From an uncultured Slackia sp. (GTDB lineage Bacteria > Actinomycetota > Coriobacteriia > Coriobacteriales > Eggerthellaceae): a stretch of DNA of 10,520 nucleotides. The notes beneath the pieces are model-generated. The model was not told the DNA's origin. It saw only the letters and a program-made list of their open reading frames with translations, and did no database searches. This document shows, piece by piece, positions 1 through 5,921 of the stretch. The position numbers were made by a program, and so were the translations under genes. Within the stretch, counting starts at the first letter, position 1. Each line of letters opens with the position of its first letter. The stretch covers positions 1 to 10,520 of the forward strand of contig CAKUEV010000049.1 of assembly GCA_934646845.1 (NCBI GenBank). The letters are read 5' to 3'.

Positions 1-659
1 TTCTTGAGCAGGCGCTCAATCGTTTCGAGGGCACCGTGCTGCTCATTACGCACGACCGCCACCTCATTCGCAACGTCGCGAACCGCATTATCGAGGTCGT
101 GCCGGGCAAGGTGACCGTGTATGACGGCGATTACGACTATTACCTGTTCAAATCGGGTCAGCTCGAAGGCGGAAGCGACCTTTCGGCGAGCTCGCTCGAC
201 GATTTCTTGAACCAGCCCGAAGGCGAGGTACACGATTCCGCGTCGCGCTCCAAGGCGAAATCGAAAAAGGCGAAAACCACCGTGTCGGTGAACGATCGCC
301 GGAAGGGCGCGTCCGCAAAGCCTGCTGAGCCGCTTACGGCCCCACGTGCGAGCGCACCGAAAACGAAAGAGCAGAAGCGCCGCGAGGCCGAAGCCCGCAA
401 TCGCGCATATGCGGTGCTCAAGAACCATCGCAAGCGCATCGCCGAACTCGACCGCCAGCTCGAGCGCGACAATGCCCGCATGAAAGAGCTGCTCGAGCTT
501 ATGGCCGACCCCGATTTCTATATCAATGAAGCGGAAAGTTCCGATGCCATCGCCGAACACGGCAAACTTAAGGCGCGCATCGCCGCTGCGGAAGAGGAAT
601 GGTTCTTGCTCAACGAAGAGCTCGAAGAAGAAATGCGCAAGCAGCAGGAGCAGGCGTAA
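1..659 (+). CDS. ABC-F family ATPase, 3' part (5' end outside window)
   Basis: This is the C-terminal part of an ATP-binding protein of the ABC-F family, soluble twin-ATPase proteins that act on ribosomes rather than as transporters. The reading frame is open from base 3, so the gene starts before the window. The visible part opens with the end of the second nucleotide-binding domain: a LLITHDRH segment whose histidine (bases 51-53) is the H-switch, followed by the [11 protein letters not shown] segment typical of ABC-F proteins. A low-complexity Lys/Ala/Ser-rich linker comes next (about bases 160-360). A charged, helical C-terminal domain (about 360-656) follows, rich in Arg, Glu and Leu with coiled-coil character, like the C-terminal extension of Uup-type members. 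There are no membrane segments. The stop lies 2 bases before trmL, so the two are probably cotranscribed. The family is clear; the subgroup (Uup, EttA, YdiF or antibiotic resistance type) cannot be settled without the N-terminal half. Confidence 0.9.
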   Translation, partial: LEQALNRFEGTVLLITHDRHLIRNVANRIIEVVPGKVTVYDGDYDYYLFKSGQLEGGSDLSASSLDDFLNQPEGEVHDSASRSKAKSKKAKTTVSVNDRRKGASAKPAEPLTAPRASAPKTKEQKRREAEARNRAYAVLKNHRKRIAELDRQLERDNARMKELLELMADPDFYINEAESSDAIAEHGKLKARIAAAEEEWFLLNEELEEEMRKQQEQA

Positions 660-661
660 CC

Positions 662-1123
662 ATGCTGAATATCGTTCTCGTTGAACCCGAAATTCCCCAG
701 AACACGGGCAATATCGCGCGCACGTGCGCATGCATCGGCGCGCGGTTGCATGTGGTGGAGCCGGCGGGCTTTCGCATTACCGAGCGCAACCTGCGCCGCG
801 CGGGCTGCGATTACTGGAACGACGTCGAAATCGTGCGCTGGGCATGCGCCGAGGAATTTTTCGAAGCGCACGCTGCCGATGAGCTGCATCTTTTCACGGG
901 TCATGTGAGCACGACGTTTGGTGAAGTGGCGTATTCCGACGAATGCTATTTGGTGTTCGGTCGTGAGAGCCGTGGGCTCGACGAACGTTGGATGGAGCGT
1001 TTCGCATCGGCCTGCGTGCGCATTCCCATGCGCGATGGCATGCGCAGCTTGAATTTGAGCAACGCTGTGGCCATCGCGGCGTTCGAGGCTTTGCGGCAAA
1101 ACGGCTACCCTTATTTACAATAG
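662..1123 (+). CDS. trmL: tRNA (cytidine(34)-2'-O)-methyltransferase, TrmL/YibK type
   Basis: This is a SPOUT-class, SAM-dependent enzyme that methylates the ribose 2'-OH of the wobble nucleotide (C34 or cmnm5U34) in leucine tRNAs. At 153 residues it has the minimal single-domain size of TrmL. All three family motifs are visible: PQNTGNIART (residues 12-21), FGRESRGL (99-106), and IPM followed by RSLNLSNAVAI (121-138), which form the trefoil knot that binds SAM. A DYWND segment (50-54) is also typical. The frame is open further upstream, but the ATG at 662 is chosen because MLNIVLVEPEIPQNTGN is the normal N-terminus and an AGGAG at 646-650 sits 11 bases before it. That ribosome binding site lies inside the end of the ABC-F gene, which suggests translational coupling. 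No gene-specific promoter is evident. Confidence 0.95.
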   Translation: MLNIVLVEPEIPQNTGNIARTCACIGARLHVVEPAGFRITERNLRRAGCDYWNDVEIVRWACAEEFFEAHAADELHLFTGHVSTTFGEVAYSDECYLVFGRESRGLDERWMERFASACVRIPMRDGMRSLNLSNAVAIAAFEALRQNGYPYLQ

Positions 1124-1130
1124 TGTGGCA

Positions 1131-1187
1131 GTCTGGCTAAAGCGAGAGTTTTGATATACACTATCAAATTACTATGTTTAGCCAGTC
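1131..1187. repeat. Nested inverted repeats around the M50 protease start codon
   Basis: An outer perfect 9-bp inverted repeat, CTGGCTAAA (1133-1141) and TTTAGCCAG (1177-1185), encloses an inner perfect 7-bp inverted repeat, TTTGATA (1150-1156) and TATCAAA (1162-1168), with a 5-base loop. A G-C pair (1131/1187) could extend the outer stem past one mismatch. The right outer arm is codons 2-4 of the protease gene, and the ATG lies unpaired between the stems. The structure could act as an operator (two-fold symmetric protein site), as an RNA fold around the start, or as the end signal of the trmL transcript, although no T-run follows the stem. Confidence 0.55.
1155..1160 (+). promoter_or_regulatory. 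Possible -10 element for a near-leaderless protease transcript
   Basis: The gap is AT-rich and contains TATACA at 1155-1160 (TACACT at 1157-1162 is an alternative). Either would place the transcription start at about 1167-1170, only 4-7 bases before the ATG at 1174. That would explain why no Shine-Dalgarno sequence precedes this ATG. No convincing -35 hexamer is visible (the best is CTGGCT at 1133-1138), so the call is weak. Confidence 0.25.
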
Positions 1188-1860
1188 ATACATCATCTAC
1201 ATCATCATTAGCGTCCTGTGCTTCGTGCCCGCCATTGTGTTGCATGAAGTCGCGCACGGCTTTGCTGCGCACAAACTCGGCGACCCAACTGCGAAAAGCC
1301 AGGGCCGTTTGAGTCTGAACCCGCTCAAGCATGTCGACCCGTTCGGCACGGTGCTCATGCCACTGCTGCTCATGGCCATGGGCGGTCCGGTGTTCGGTTA
1401 CGCGAAGCCCGTGCCTTACAATCCCATGTATTTCAAGAACCTGCGCAAAGGCGAAGCCATTGTTGGTTTGGCCGGCCCTGCGGCGAATTTGCTCATGGCG
1501 CTCGCCTCGGCGTTTGTCGCTTGGATTCTGTACCCATATGCGCCGGGCCTCGTGGGTTCAAATGAGGTGTTTGAGTACTTCTATCTCATGTTTTTGCCCA
1601 TGTTCACGCTCATCAACCTATATTTGATGTTCTTCAACCTCATTCCGATTCCGCCGCTCGATGGCTCGAGCATCATTGCGCTGTTCCTTAACGATAAGCA
1701 GTTGCATTCGTATTACCGCATCCAGCAGTACGCGTTGCCCGTGTTCATGATCGTGATCATTTTGGTGCCGTACCTTTTCAATGTGAATCCCATTGGCATG
1801 TATCTCGATGCCACAGCGGGCAATTTGGCGAATTTCTGCTTCCCGTTCAAAATCTACTAG
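1174..1860 (+). CDS. Site-2 protease family (M50) membrane metalloprotease
   Basis: This is a polytopic intramembrane zinc protease of the M50/S2P family, in the compact bacterial form without a PDZ domain (228 residues). The first membrane helix (about residues 7-28) carries the zinc motif HEVAH at 24-28. The family segment GDPTAKSQGRLSLNP (36-50) follows, then GYAKPVPYNP (75-84), then a helix beginning GLAGPAANLL (98-107). A further helix ends in NLIPIPPLDG (155-164), where D163 is the third zinc ligand, and another hydrophobic segment lies at about 188-204. All catalytic residues are present. The ATG at 1174 is the only sensible start, but it has no Shine-Dalgarno and lies within nested inverted repeats. 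The stop is 9 bases before scpA in the same frame, so it probably belongs to the scpAB-rluB transcript. The family cleaves membrane-bound regulators or signal-peptide remnants; the substrate here is unknown. Confidence 0.9.
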   Translation: MFSQSYIIYIIISVLCFVPAIVLHEVAHGFAAHKLGDPTAKSQGRLSLNPLKHVDPFGTVLMPLLLMAMGGPVFGYAKPVPYNPMYFKNLRKGEAIVGLAGPAANLLMALASAFVAWILYPYAPGLVGSNEVFEYFYLMFLPMFTLINLYLMFFNLIPIPPLDGSSIIALFLNDKQLHSYYRIQQYALPVFMIVIILVPYLFNVNPIGMYLDATAGNLANFCFPFKIY

Positions 1861-1869
1861 CGGTGCAGC

Positions 1870-2652
1870 GTGTCGTATCGCGTACGCATAGAGAGCTTCG
1901 AAGGGCCTTTTGACCTGCTGCTCTACCTGGTGAGCCGTCAAAAGGTCGATATCGGGTCCATCTCAATCACCGAAATCGTCGACCAATACGTGGCCTATAT
2001 CGACCGCATGCAAAAGCTCGATCTGGATGTCGCGAGCGATTTTCTGCTCGTGGCGTCGACGTTGCTCGACATTAAAGCCGCCTCGCTCATTCCCAGCGAG
2101 AAAAGCGAGGTCGAAGACGAGCTTGAGGAGCTTTCCCCGAACGAGGCGCGAGAAATCCTCATCGAAAAGCTCATCGCCTATAAGCAATACAAGAATGCGG
2201 CTGCGGCCCTGAAAAACCGCTTCGAGCTCGAAGGGCGCATGCATCCGCGTCTTTGCGGCCCCGACCAGGAATTTTTGGGAATTATGCCCGACTATCTGGA
2301 GTCGATCACGCTCGATTCGCTCGCGTTTTTGTGCGCCGAGGTCATGGCGCGGCGCGAGGTGTTCCTGCTCGAAAGCGAGCATATCGCTGCAAAACCCATT
2401 CCCGTGGAAACGCACGTGCGCGCAATCCATAGGCGCATCAGCGCGCGTAAGCGCATGATGTTCAGCGAGCTTTTGGAAGCGGCGCCCACCTTGCAGCTGC
2501 GCGTGGTCAATTTCCTGGCGATACTCGAGCTGTACAAGCGCGGCATGGTTTCGCTTGAGCAATCGGGCTCGTTCGCCGACATTCGCATCGACTATATCGA
2601 AGGCAGCGGCGAGCTCGTCTTCACCGAATCTGATGAGGAGCAATGGACGTAA
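1870..2652 (+). CDS. scpA: Segregation and condensation protein A (kleisin of SMC complex)
   Basis: ScpA is the kleisin subunit that bridges the two heads of the Smc dimer and, with ScpB, drives chromosome compaction and segregation. At 260 residues it has the usual size. The N-terminus shows the family signature FEGPFDLLLYLV (residues 10-21) followed by KVDIGSISITEIVDQY, the helices that contact the Smc neck. An acidic middle (about 78-93) leads into a linker, and the C-terminal winged helix (about 190-255, containing MMFSELLEAAP and LAILELYKRGMV) contacts the other Smc head. The start is the GTG at 1870: the upstream protease stop is in the same frame and GTG is the first start codon after it. 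There is no good Shine-Dalgarno, so initiation probably depends on ribosomes finishing the protease gene 9 bases earlier. The 3' end meets scpB at a TAATG stop/start overlap. Confidence 0.95.
   Translation: MSYRVRIESFEGPFDLLLYLVSRQKVDIGSISITEIVDQYVAYIDRMQKLDLDVASDFLLVASTLLDIKAASLIPSEKSEVEDELEELSPNEAREILIEKLIAYKQYKNAAAALKNRFELEGRMHPRLCGPDQEFLGIMPDYLESITLDSLAFLCAEVMARREVFLLESEHIAAKPIPVETHVRAIHRRISARKRMMFSELLEAAPTLQLRVVNFLAILELYKRGMVSLEQSGSFADIRIDYIEGSGELVFTESDEEQWT
2636..2640 (+). promoter_or_regulatory. scpB ribosome binding site bearing on start choice
   Basis: AGGAG at 2636-2640 is only 2 bases before the ATG at 2643 but 11 bases before the ATG at 2652. The first spacing is too short for normal initiation and the second is long but workable. 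The ATG at 2652 also overlaps the scpA stop as TAATG, a common coupling arrangement, so it is preferred. Confidence 0.5.
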
Positions 2653-3608
2653 TGGAAGAGCATGGGGAAGTGCAGTCGCCCGATTTTTCTGGGGCAATTG
2701 AGGCGTTGCTGTTCGTGAGCGACGAGCCTGTGGGCGCGCTTACGATCGCCGAGATGCTCGAAGTCGATCTGAAAGCCGTCGAAGCGGCCCTCGATGCGAT
2801 TCGTGTGCGCCTCGAGGCGGAAGATCGCGGCGTTCAGTTGCGTGAGGTCGCGGGCGGTTGGCGCTTCTATACGCACCCGCGCCACCATGGGCTTATCGAG
2901 AAATACGTGCTGTCGTGGGACACGCGCAAGCTTACGCAGGCGGCTCTGGAAACGCTTGCCGTCATCGCCTACAACCAGCCTATTACACGCGCGGGCGTGA
3001 CATCGGTGCGTGGCGTGAATTCCGACAGCCCGATTAATTCCCTTGTCGAAAAGGGCCTCGTACGCGAGGCGGGACGCGATAAGAATGCGCCTGGCCAGCC
3101 GATTCTCTATGCCACATCGCGTACGTTCTTGGAGAAATTCGGCCTTGCGTCAACGCGCGACTTACCGAATTTGGAAGATTTCGCGCCCGACGAGCAGAGC
3201 CGCGAGCTCATTCGCGAGCGTTTGGGTGCCACGCGCAAGGCCCACGAAGAGCAGGCCGCGACGCTTTTCGATGACGATTTGACGCTCGATTTGGGCCTTG
3301 ACGAAAGCGAGCGCATCGTAGGCGATTTCGCGCCTGCGATTGAAGGCGGGGAGGGCGACGAGCTCGCCGCGGCATCGAATATGGGCGACGTGATTGCCCA
3401 GGCGTTCGGCATGCCTGAAACGGTATGGTCGGTCGATGAAGGCGACGAAGAAGCCGCGCGAGGCGCTGAAGGCGATGCACACGGTGCAGAAGCCGACGTT
3501 CGCGACGTCGAGGGCGACGCGCGCCGTCGCGGAAGCGATTTGGCTGGCGCCGAAGATGGCGCTCGCAATACCGAAGACGCCGCGAACAACGACGAAAGCG
3601 AGGCCTAG
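2652..3608 (+). CDS. scpB: Segregation and condensation protein B with long acidic C-terminal tail
   Basis: ScpB is the kite subunit that dimerises through winged-helix domains and binds the centre of ScpA in the Smc-ScpAB condensin. The ScpB core runs to about residue 177 and includes IEALLFVSDEPV near the N-terminus, the central KLTQAALETLAVIAYNQPITRA helix-turn segment, and GRDKNAPGQPILYATS before the second winged helix. Bacterial ScpB proteins usually end about there. This one continues for about 140 more residues, mostly Asp, Glu, Ala and Gly, without hydrophobic segments, so probably disordered. Its last 49 residues (269-317) read as seven degenerate heptads. ATG 2652 is preferred; ATG 2643 in the same frame would add three residues. 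The gene overlaps scpA by one base and ends 3 bases before rluB, so scpA-scpB-rluB is a tight operon. Confidence 0.93.
   Translation: MEEHGEVQSPDFSGAIEALLFVSDEPVGALTIAEMLEVDLKAVEAALDAIRVRLEAEDRGVQLREVAGGWRFYTHPRHHGLIEKYVLSWDTRKLTQAALETLAVIAYNQPITRAGVTSVRGVNSDSPINSLVEKGLVREAGRDKNAPGQPILYATSRTFLEKFGLASTRDLPNLEDFAPDEQSRELIRERLGATRKAHEEQAATLFDDDLTLDLGLDESERIVGDFAPAIEGGEGDELAAASNMGDVIAQAFGMPETVWSVDEGDEEAARGAEGDAHGAEADVRDVEGDARRRGSDLAGAEDGARNTEDAANNDESEA
3456..3602 (+). repeat. Seven degenerate 21-bp repeats in the end of scpB
   Basis: In the scpB frame the tail divides without gaps into seven 7-codon units: ARGAEGD, AHGAEAD, VRDVEGD, ARRRGSD, LAGAEDG, ARNTEDA and ANNDESE. The first three are clearest (consensus A-R-G-A-E-G-D) and the later ones are eroded. 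The DNA copies differ at many positions, so the repeat is visible mainly at the protein level. The heptads lack the hydrophobic a/d pattern of a coiled coil; they form an acidic, low-complexity tail. Confidence 0.6.
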
Positions 3609-3611
3609 CCG

Positions 3612-4385
3612 ATGAGCGACCCCAAGCCCACCCAGTTTGGCCCGAACGGCGAGGCCATTGTTCCCATGCGCCTGCAGAAGTTCCTTGCGCGAGCGGGCGC
3701 CGCGAGCCGTCGTGGAAGCGAAAACCTCATGACTGCGGGCCGCGTGCGCGTGAACGGGGAAGTGGTAACCGAGCTCGGCAGCAAGGTGGACCCGCTGTGC
3801 GATGTGGTCGAGGTCGACGGCGTGGTTGTGCGACTGTTCGATTCGTCGGTCACCATCATGCTCAATAAGCCCGCCGGCTATTTGACCACCATGTCCGACC
3901 CTCACGGGCGTCCCTGCGTGGCAAGCCTTGTGCCTACCGATCGCTTTCCTGGGCTTTTCCCTGTGGGGCGCCTCGATATGGACACCACGGGTCTTCTGCT
4001 GTTCTCGACCGACGGCGAACTCGGCAACAGCTTGCTGCACCCGCGCCACCATGTCGATAAAACGTACCATGCGCGCGTCGCGGGCATTATGTCGCAAGAG
4101 CAGGCACAAGCCCTCGAGCGCGGAATCGAACTCGATGACGGCCCCACGTTGCCCGCCCAGGTGCGCATCGAATGCATCGCCAAAGGCAAAACCGATGTGG
4201 AAATCACCATCCATGAAGGTAGGAAGCGCCAGGTGAAACGCATGTGTTCGGCAGTCGGTCACGAGGTGCTGCAGCTGCACCGCTCGAACTTCGGACCGCT
4301 TGCCTTGGACGGCCTGCCGGAAGGGCAATGGCGCGAGCTCAGCGATGCCGAAGTGAAAGCCCTTCGCCAAGCCGCTGGCATGTAG
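3612..4385 (+). CDS. rluB: Pseudouridine synthase, RluB/RsuA family
   Basis: This RsuA/RluB-family enzyme isomerises a specific uridine of ribosomal RNA to pseudouridine, most likely in the 23S peptidyl-transferase region if it is a true RluB. The 257-residue protein has an N-terminal S4 RNA-binding domain (about 19-65, MRLQKFLARAGAASRR onward). The catalytic domain starts with LNKPAGYLTT (84-93) and contains GRLDMDTTGLLL (119-130), in which D122 is the catalytic aspartate. The late motif EGRKRQVKRM (202-211) is also present. ATG 3612 is preceded by GAGG (3600-3603) 8 bases upstream; an internal ATG at 3666 (M19) begins the S4 domain and is a less likely alternative. The position directly after scpAB matches the widespread actinobacterial and firmicute scpA-scpB-rluB order, which supports RluB over RsuA. 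Confidence 0.92.
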   Translation: MSDPKPTQFGPNGEAIVPMRLQKFLARAGAASRRGSENLMTAGRVRVNGEVVTELGSKVDPLCDVVEVDGVVVRLFDSSVTIMLNKPAGYLTTMSDPHGRPCVASLVPTDRFPGLFPVGRLDMDTTGLLLFSTDGELGNSLLHPRHHVDKTYHARVAGIMSQEQAQALERGIELDDGPTLPAQVRIECIAKGKTDVEITIHEGRKRQVKRMCSAVGHEVLQLHRSNFGPLALDGLPEGQWRELSDAEVKALRQAAGM

Positions 4386-4403
4386 TACAAGGCGTGCTAG
4401 AAT
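4375..4403 (+). promoter_or_regulatory. Candidate extended -10 promoter for aroA-cmk-plsC
   Basis: CTGGCA (4375-4380, 4 of 6 to TTGACA), a 17-base spacer and TAGAAT (4398-4403, 5 of 6 to TATAAT) form a good sigma-70-type promoter. A TG one base before the hexamer (TGC-TAGAAT) adds the extended -10 element. Transcription would start at about 4410, shortly before the large palindrome, giving aroA a leader of roughly 160 bases. The -35 lies in the last codons of rluB. Confidence 0.55.
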
Positions 4404-4422
4404 TTCGATTGAAAGCAAGACA

Positions 4423-4539
4423 GCTTGGGTTTTCCGTCCCTCGATACGCAAGATTCCGCACGAGCCGAGCAGCATTTAATATGCTGCTCGTGCGAGCCAG
4501 GACTTGCCCGAAGCGGAGCGAGGGACGGAAAACCCAAGC
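4423..4539. repeat. 117-base nested palindrome with perfect 21-bp arms (aroA leader)
   Basis: The outer arms 4423-4443 (starting GCTTGGGTTTTCCGTC) and 4519-4539 are perfect reverse complements over 21 bp. Inside them are a 5-bp stem (GCAAG 4448-4452 with CTTGC 4503-4507) and an apical stem, GCACGAGC (4458-4465) with GCTCGTGC (4486-4493), continued by AGCAT (4471-4475) with ATGCT (4481-4485) around the loop TTAAT. The result is a three-tier hairpin in either DNA strand or in RNA. It encodes no protein of note, and the right arm is followed by GGCGG rather than a T-run, so it is not a standard intrinsic terminator. It could be a short non-autonomous mobile element with 21-bp terminal inverted repeats, a dispersed palindromic repeat, or a structured leader. 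No convincing target-site duplication flanks it. Confidence 0.8.
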
Positions 4540-4556
4540 GGCGGAATTCGCAAGAG

Positions 4557-4564
4557 TAAGGAGG
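4557..4564 (+). promoter_or_regulatory. Strong aroA ribosome binding site
   Basis: TAAGGAGG at 4557-4564 is a near-complete anti-16S match, 7 bases before the ATG at 4572 and 17 bases past the end of the palindrome. The hairpin would therefore leave it accessible. Confidence 0.85.
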
Positions 4565-4571
4565 CCGACGA

Positions 4572-5906
4572 ATGACTGCCCAGGAAAACCTTACGACTAT
4601 CGAGCCGGTTAACGGCCCGCTTATCGGCAGCATCTCGGTGCCGGGCGACAAATCCATTTCGCATCGCGCGGTGCTTTTCGCGGCGATGGCCGAAGGCACC
4701 TCGCGCCTTTCGGGCGTGCTCGATTCTGAAGACGTGCGCAGCTCCCTTGGCGCGGTAAGCAAGCTTGGTGCCAAGGTGAACTTGGAAAAAGCTCCTGATG
4801 GAAGCCTGTATGGCGGCATCACGGGTTGGGGCGCGAAGGGCCCCATCGCGCCTGGCGAGCCGATTGATTGCGGCAATTCCGGCACCACGACGCGTTTGCT
4901 CATGGGCATTCTTGCCCCGTGGGATATCGAGGTGGAGCTCACCGGCGACGATTCGCTTCGCCGCCGTCCCATGCGTCGCGTTTCGGGCCCGCTTTCGAGG
5001 ATGGGCGCGAAGTTTTTGCCTGAAGGCCAAGACACGCTACCGCTCACGATTCATGGCACGCGCAACCTCAAGGCGCTCGACTACGATGCACCTGTTGCAT
5101 CGGCCCAGGTGAAAACCGCGATTCTGCTCGCTGGCCTTTCCGCTGATGGCACCACGCGCGTCACGGAGCCTTCGCCGAGTCGCAACCATACCGAGCTCAT
5201 GCTGCCCGAATTCGGTGCCCATACCACGGCTGCTTCGGGTGTCGCGGAAGTTGTCGGCCCCACAACGCTTAAAGCGTCCGAAGTCGTGGTTCCGGGCGAC
5301 CCGTCTTCGGCGGCGTTCATCGCCTGCGCCGCAGCCCTTATTCCGGGCAGCGCCATTCAAATCGAAGGCGTGTCGCTCAATCCTGCTCGCATCGGCTTTT
5401 TGCGCACGCTCGAGCAAATGGGCGTCGACGCATCGCGTCGCAGCGTGTCGTCGTCGGGCAAGGAGCTCTCGGGCATCATTTCGGTGCAATACTGCGATAA
5501 GCTCCACGGTTGCGAGGTTCCCGCCGATAAGATTCCGTCGCTCGTCGACGAAGTCCCCGTGCTCGCGCTCGTCGCGGCGCACGCGAAGGGCATCACGGTA
5601 TTCCGCGGCGTCGATGAGCTGCGCGTGAAGGAAACCGACCGCGTGGCCGCCGTTATCGATGGCCTTACGAAGATCGGCGTCGACGCCTGGGCCGATGGCA
5701 GCGACCTGTTCATCGAGGGCAACCCCGATCTGGTGATTCCCGAAGGCGTGAAGTTCGAAACCGGCAAAGACCATCGCCTCGCCATGACATGGGCACTTGC
5801 GGGTCTTTCGGGCAATTGTCCCGTTCAGGTTGCCGATTTCGAGTCGTGTGCGGTAAGCTACCCCGCGTTTCTTTCCGACATTCGCTCGCTTGTTCGTGAG
5901 CGCTAG
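4572..5906 (+). CDS. aroA: 3-phosphoshikimate 1-carboxyvinyltransferase (EPSP synthase)
   Basis: This cytoplasmic enzyme transfers the enolpyruvyl group of PEP to shikimate-3-phosphate, the sixth step of the shikimate pathway to chorismate. Its 444 residues fit the two-domain inside-out barrel family. Visible motifs are PGDKSISHR (24-32, substrate-binding lysine and serine), CGNSGTTTR (100-108), RRRPM followed by VSGPLSRMGAKF, SAQVK (177-181), the LVDEVPVLA loop with its catalytic aspartate, DELRVKETDR (348-357) and GKDHRLAM near the C-terminus. The glycine of the NSGT loop is intact, so no known resistance substitution is seen at that position. Motif wording resembles the Bacillus-type enzymes more than the enterobacterial type. 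The start ATG follows the strong TAAGGAGG by 7 bases. Expression probably begins at the 4375-4403 promoter and runs through the palindrome. cmk follows after 15 bases. Confidence 0.97.
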   Translation: MTAQENLTTIEPVNGPLIGSISVPGDKSISHRAVLFAAMAEGTSRLSGVLDSEDVRSSLGAVSKLGAKVNLEKAPDGSLYGGITGWGAKGPIAPGEPIDCGNSGTTTRLLMGILAPWDIEVELTGDDSLRRRPMRRVSGPLSRMGAKFLPEGQDTLPLTIHGTRNLKALDYDAPVASAQVKTAILLAGLSADGTTRVTEPSPSRNHTELMLPEFGAHTTAASGVAEVVGPTTLKASEVVVPGDPSSAAFIACAAALIPGSAIQIEGVSLNPARIGFLRTLEQMGVDASRRSVSSSGKELSGIISVQYCDKLHGCEVPADKIPSLVDEVPVLALVAAHAKGITVFRGVDELRVKETDRVAAVIDGLTKIGVDAWADGSDLFIEGNPDLVIPEGVKFETGKDHRLAMTWALAGLSGNCPVQVADFESCAVSYPAFLSDIRSLVRER

Positions 5907-5921
5907 AAAGGCAAACTATTC

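Noticed and set aside
599..661. Upstream extension of trmL from an alternative start at 599
   Set aside because: The extra residues are low-complexity Arg/Ala antiframe sequence inside the ABC-F gene; the family N-terminus begins at the ATG at 662, which has its own AGGAG.
3162..4475. Minus-strand open frame of 437 codons across scpB and rluB
   Set aside because: Antisense to two genes with full family motifs; composition (His/Ala/Arg-rich) is what a GC-rich antisense frame gives, and no domain is recognisable.
4423..4539. Palindrome as a Rho-independent terminator of the scpAB-rluB operon
   Set aside because: Neither the outer right arm nor the apical stem is followed by a T-run on either strand, and a promoter lies upstream of the element.
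4415..4555. GCAAGA at 4415-4420 and 4550-4555 as a target-site duplication
   Set aside because: The copies lie at unequal distances (2 and 10 bases) from the palindrome ends, and a 6-mer match is likely by chance.
4869..4895. aroA as a glyphosate-insensitive variant
   Set aside because: The glycine of the NSGT loop is retained and no diagnostic substitution is evident; sensitivity class cannot be read from motifs alone.
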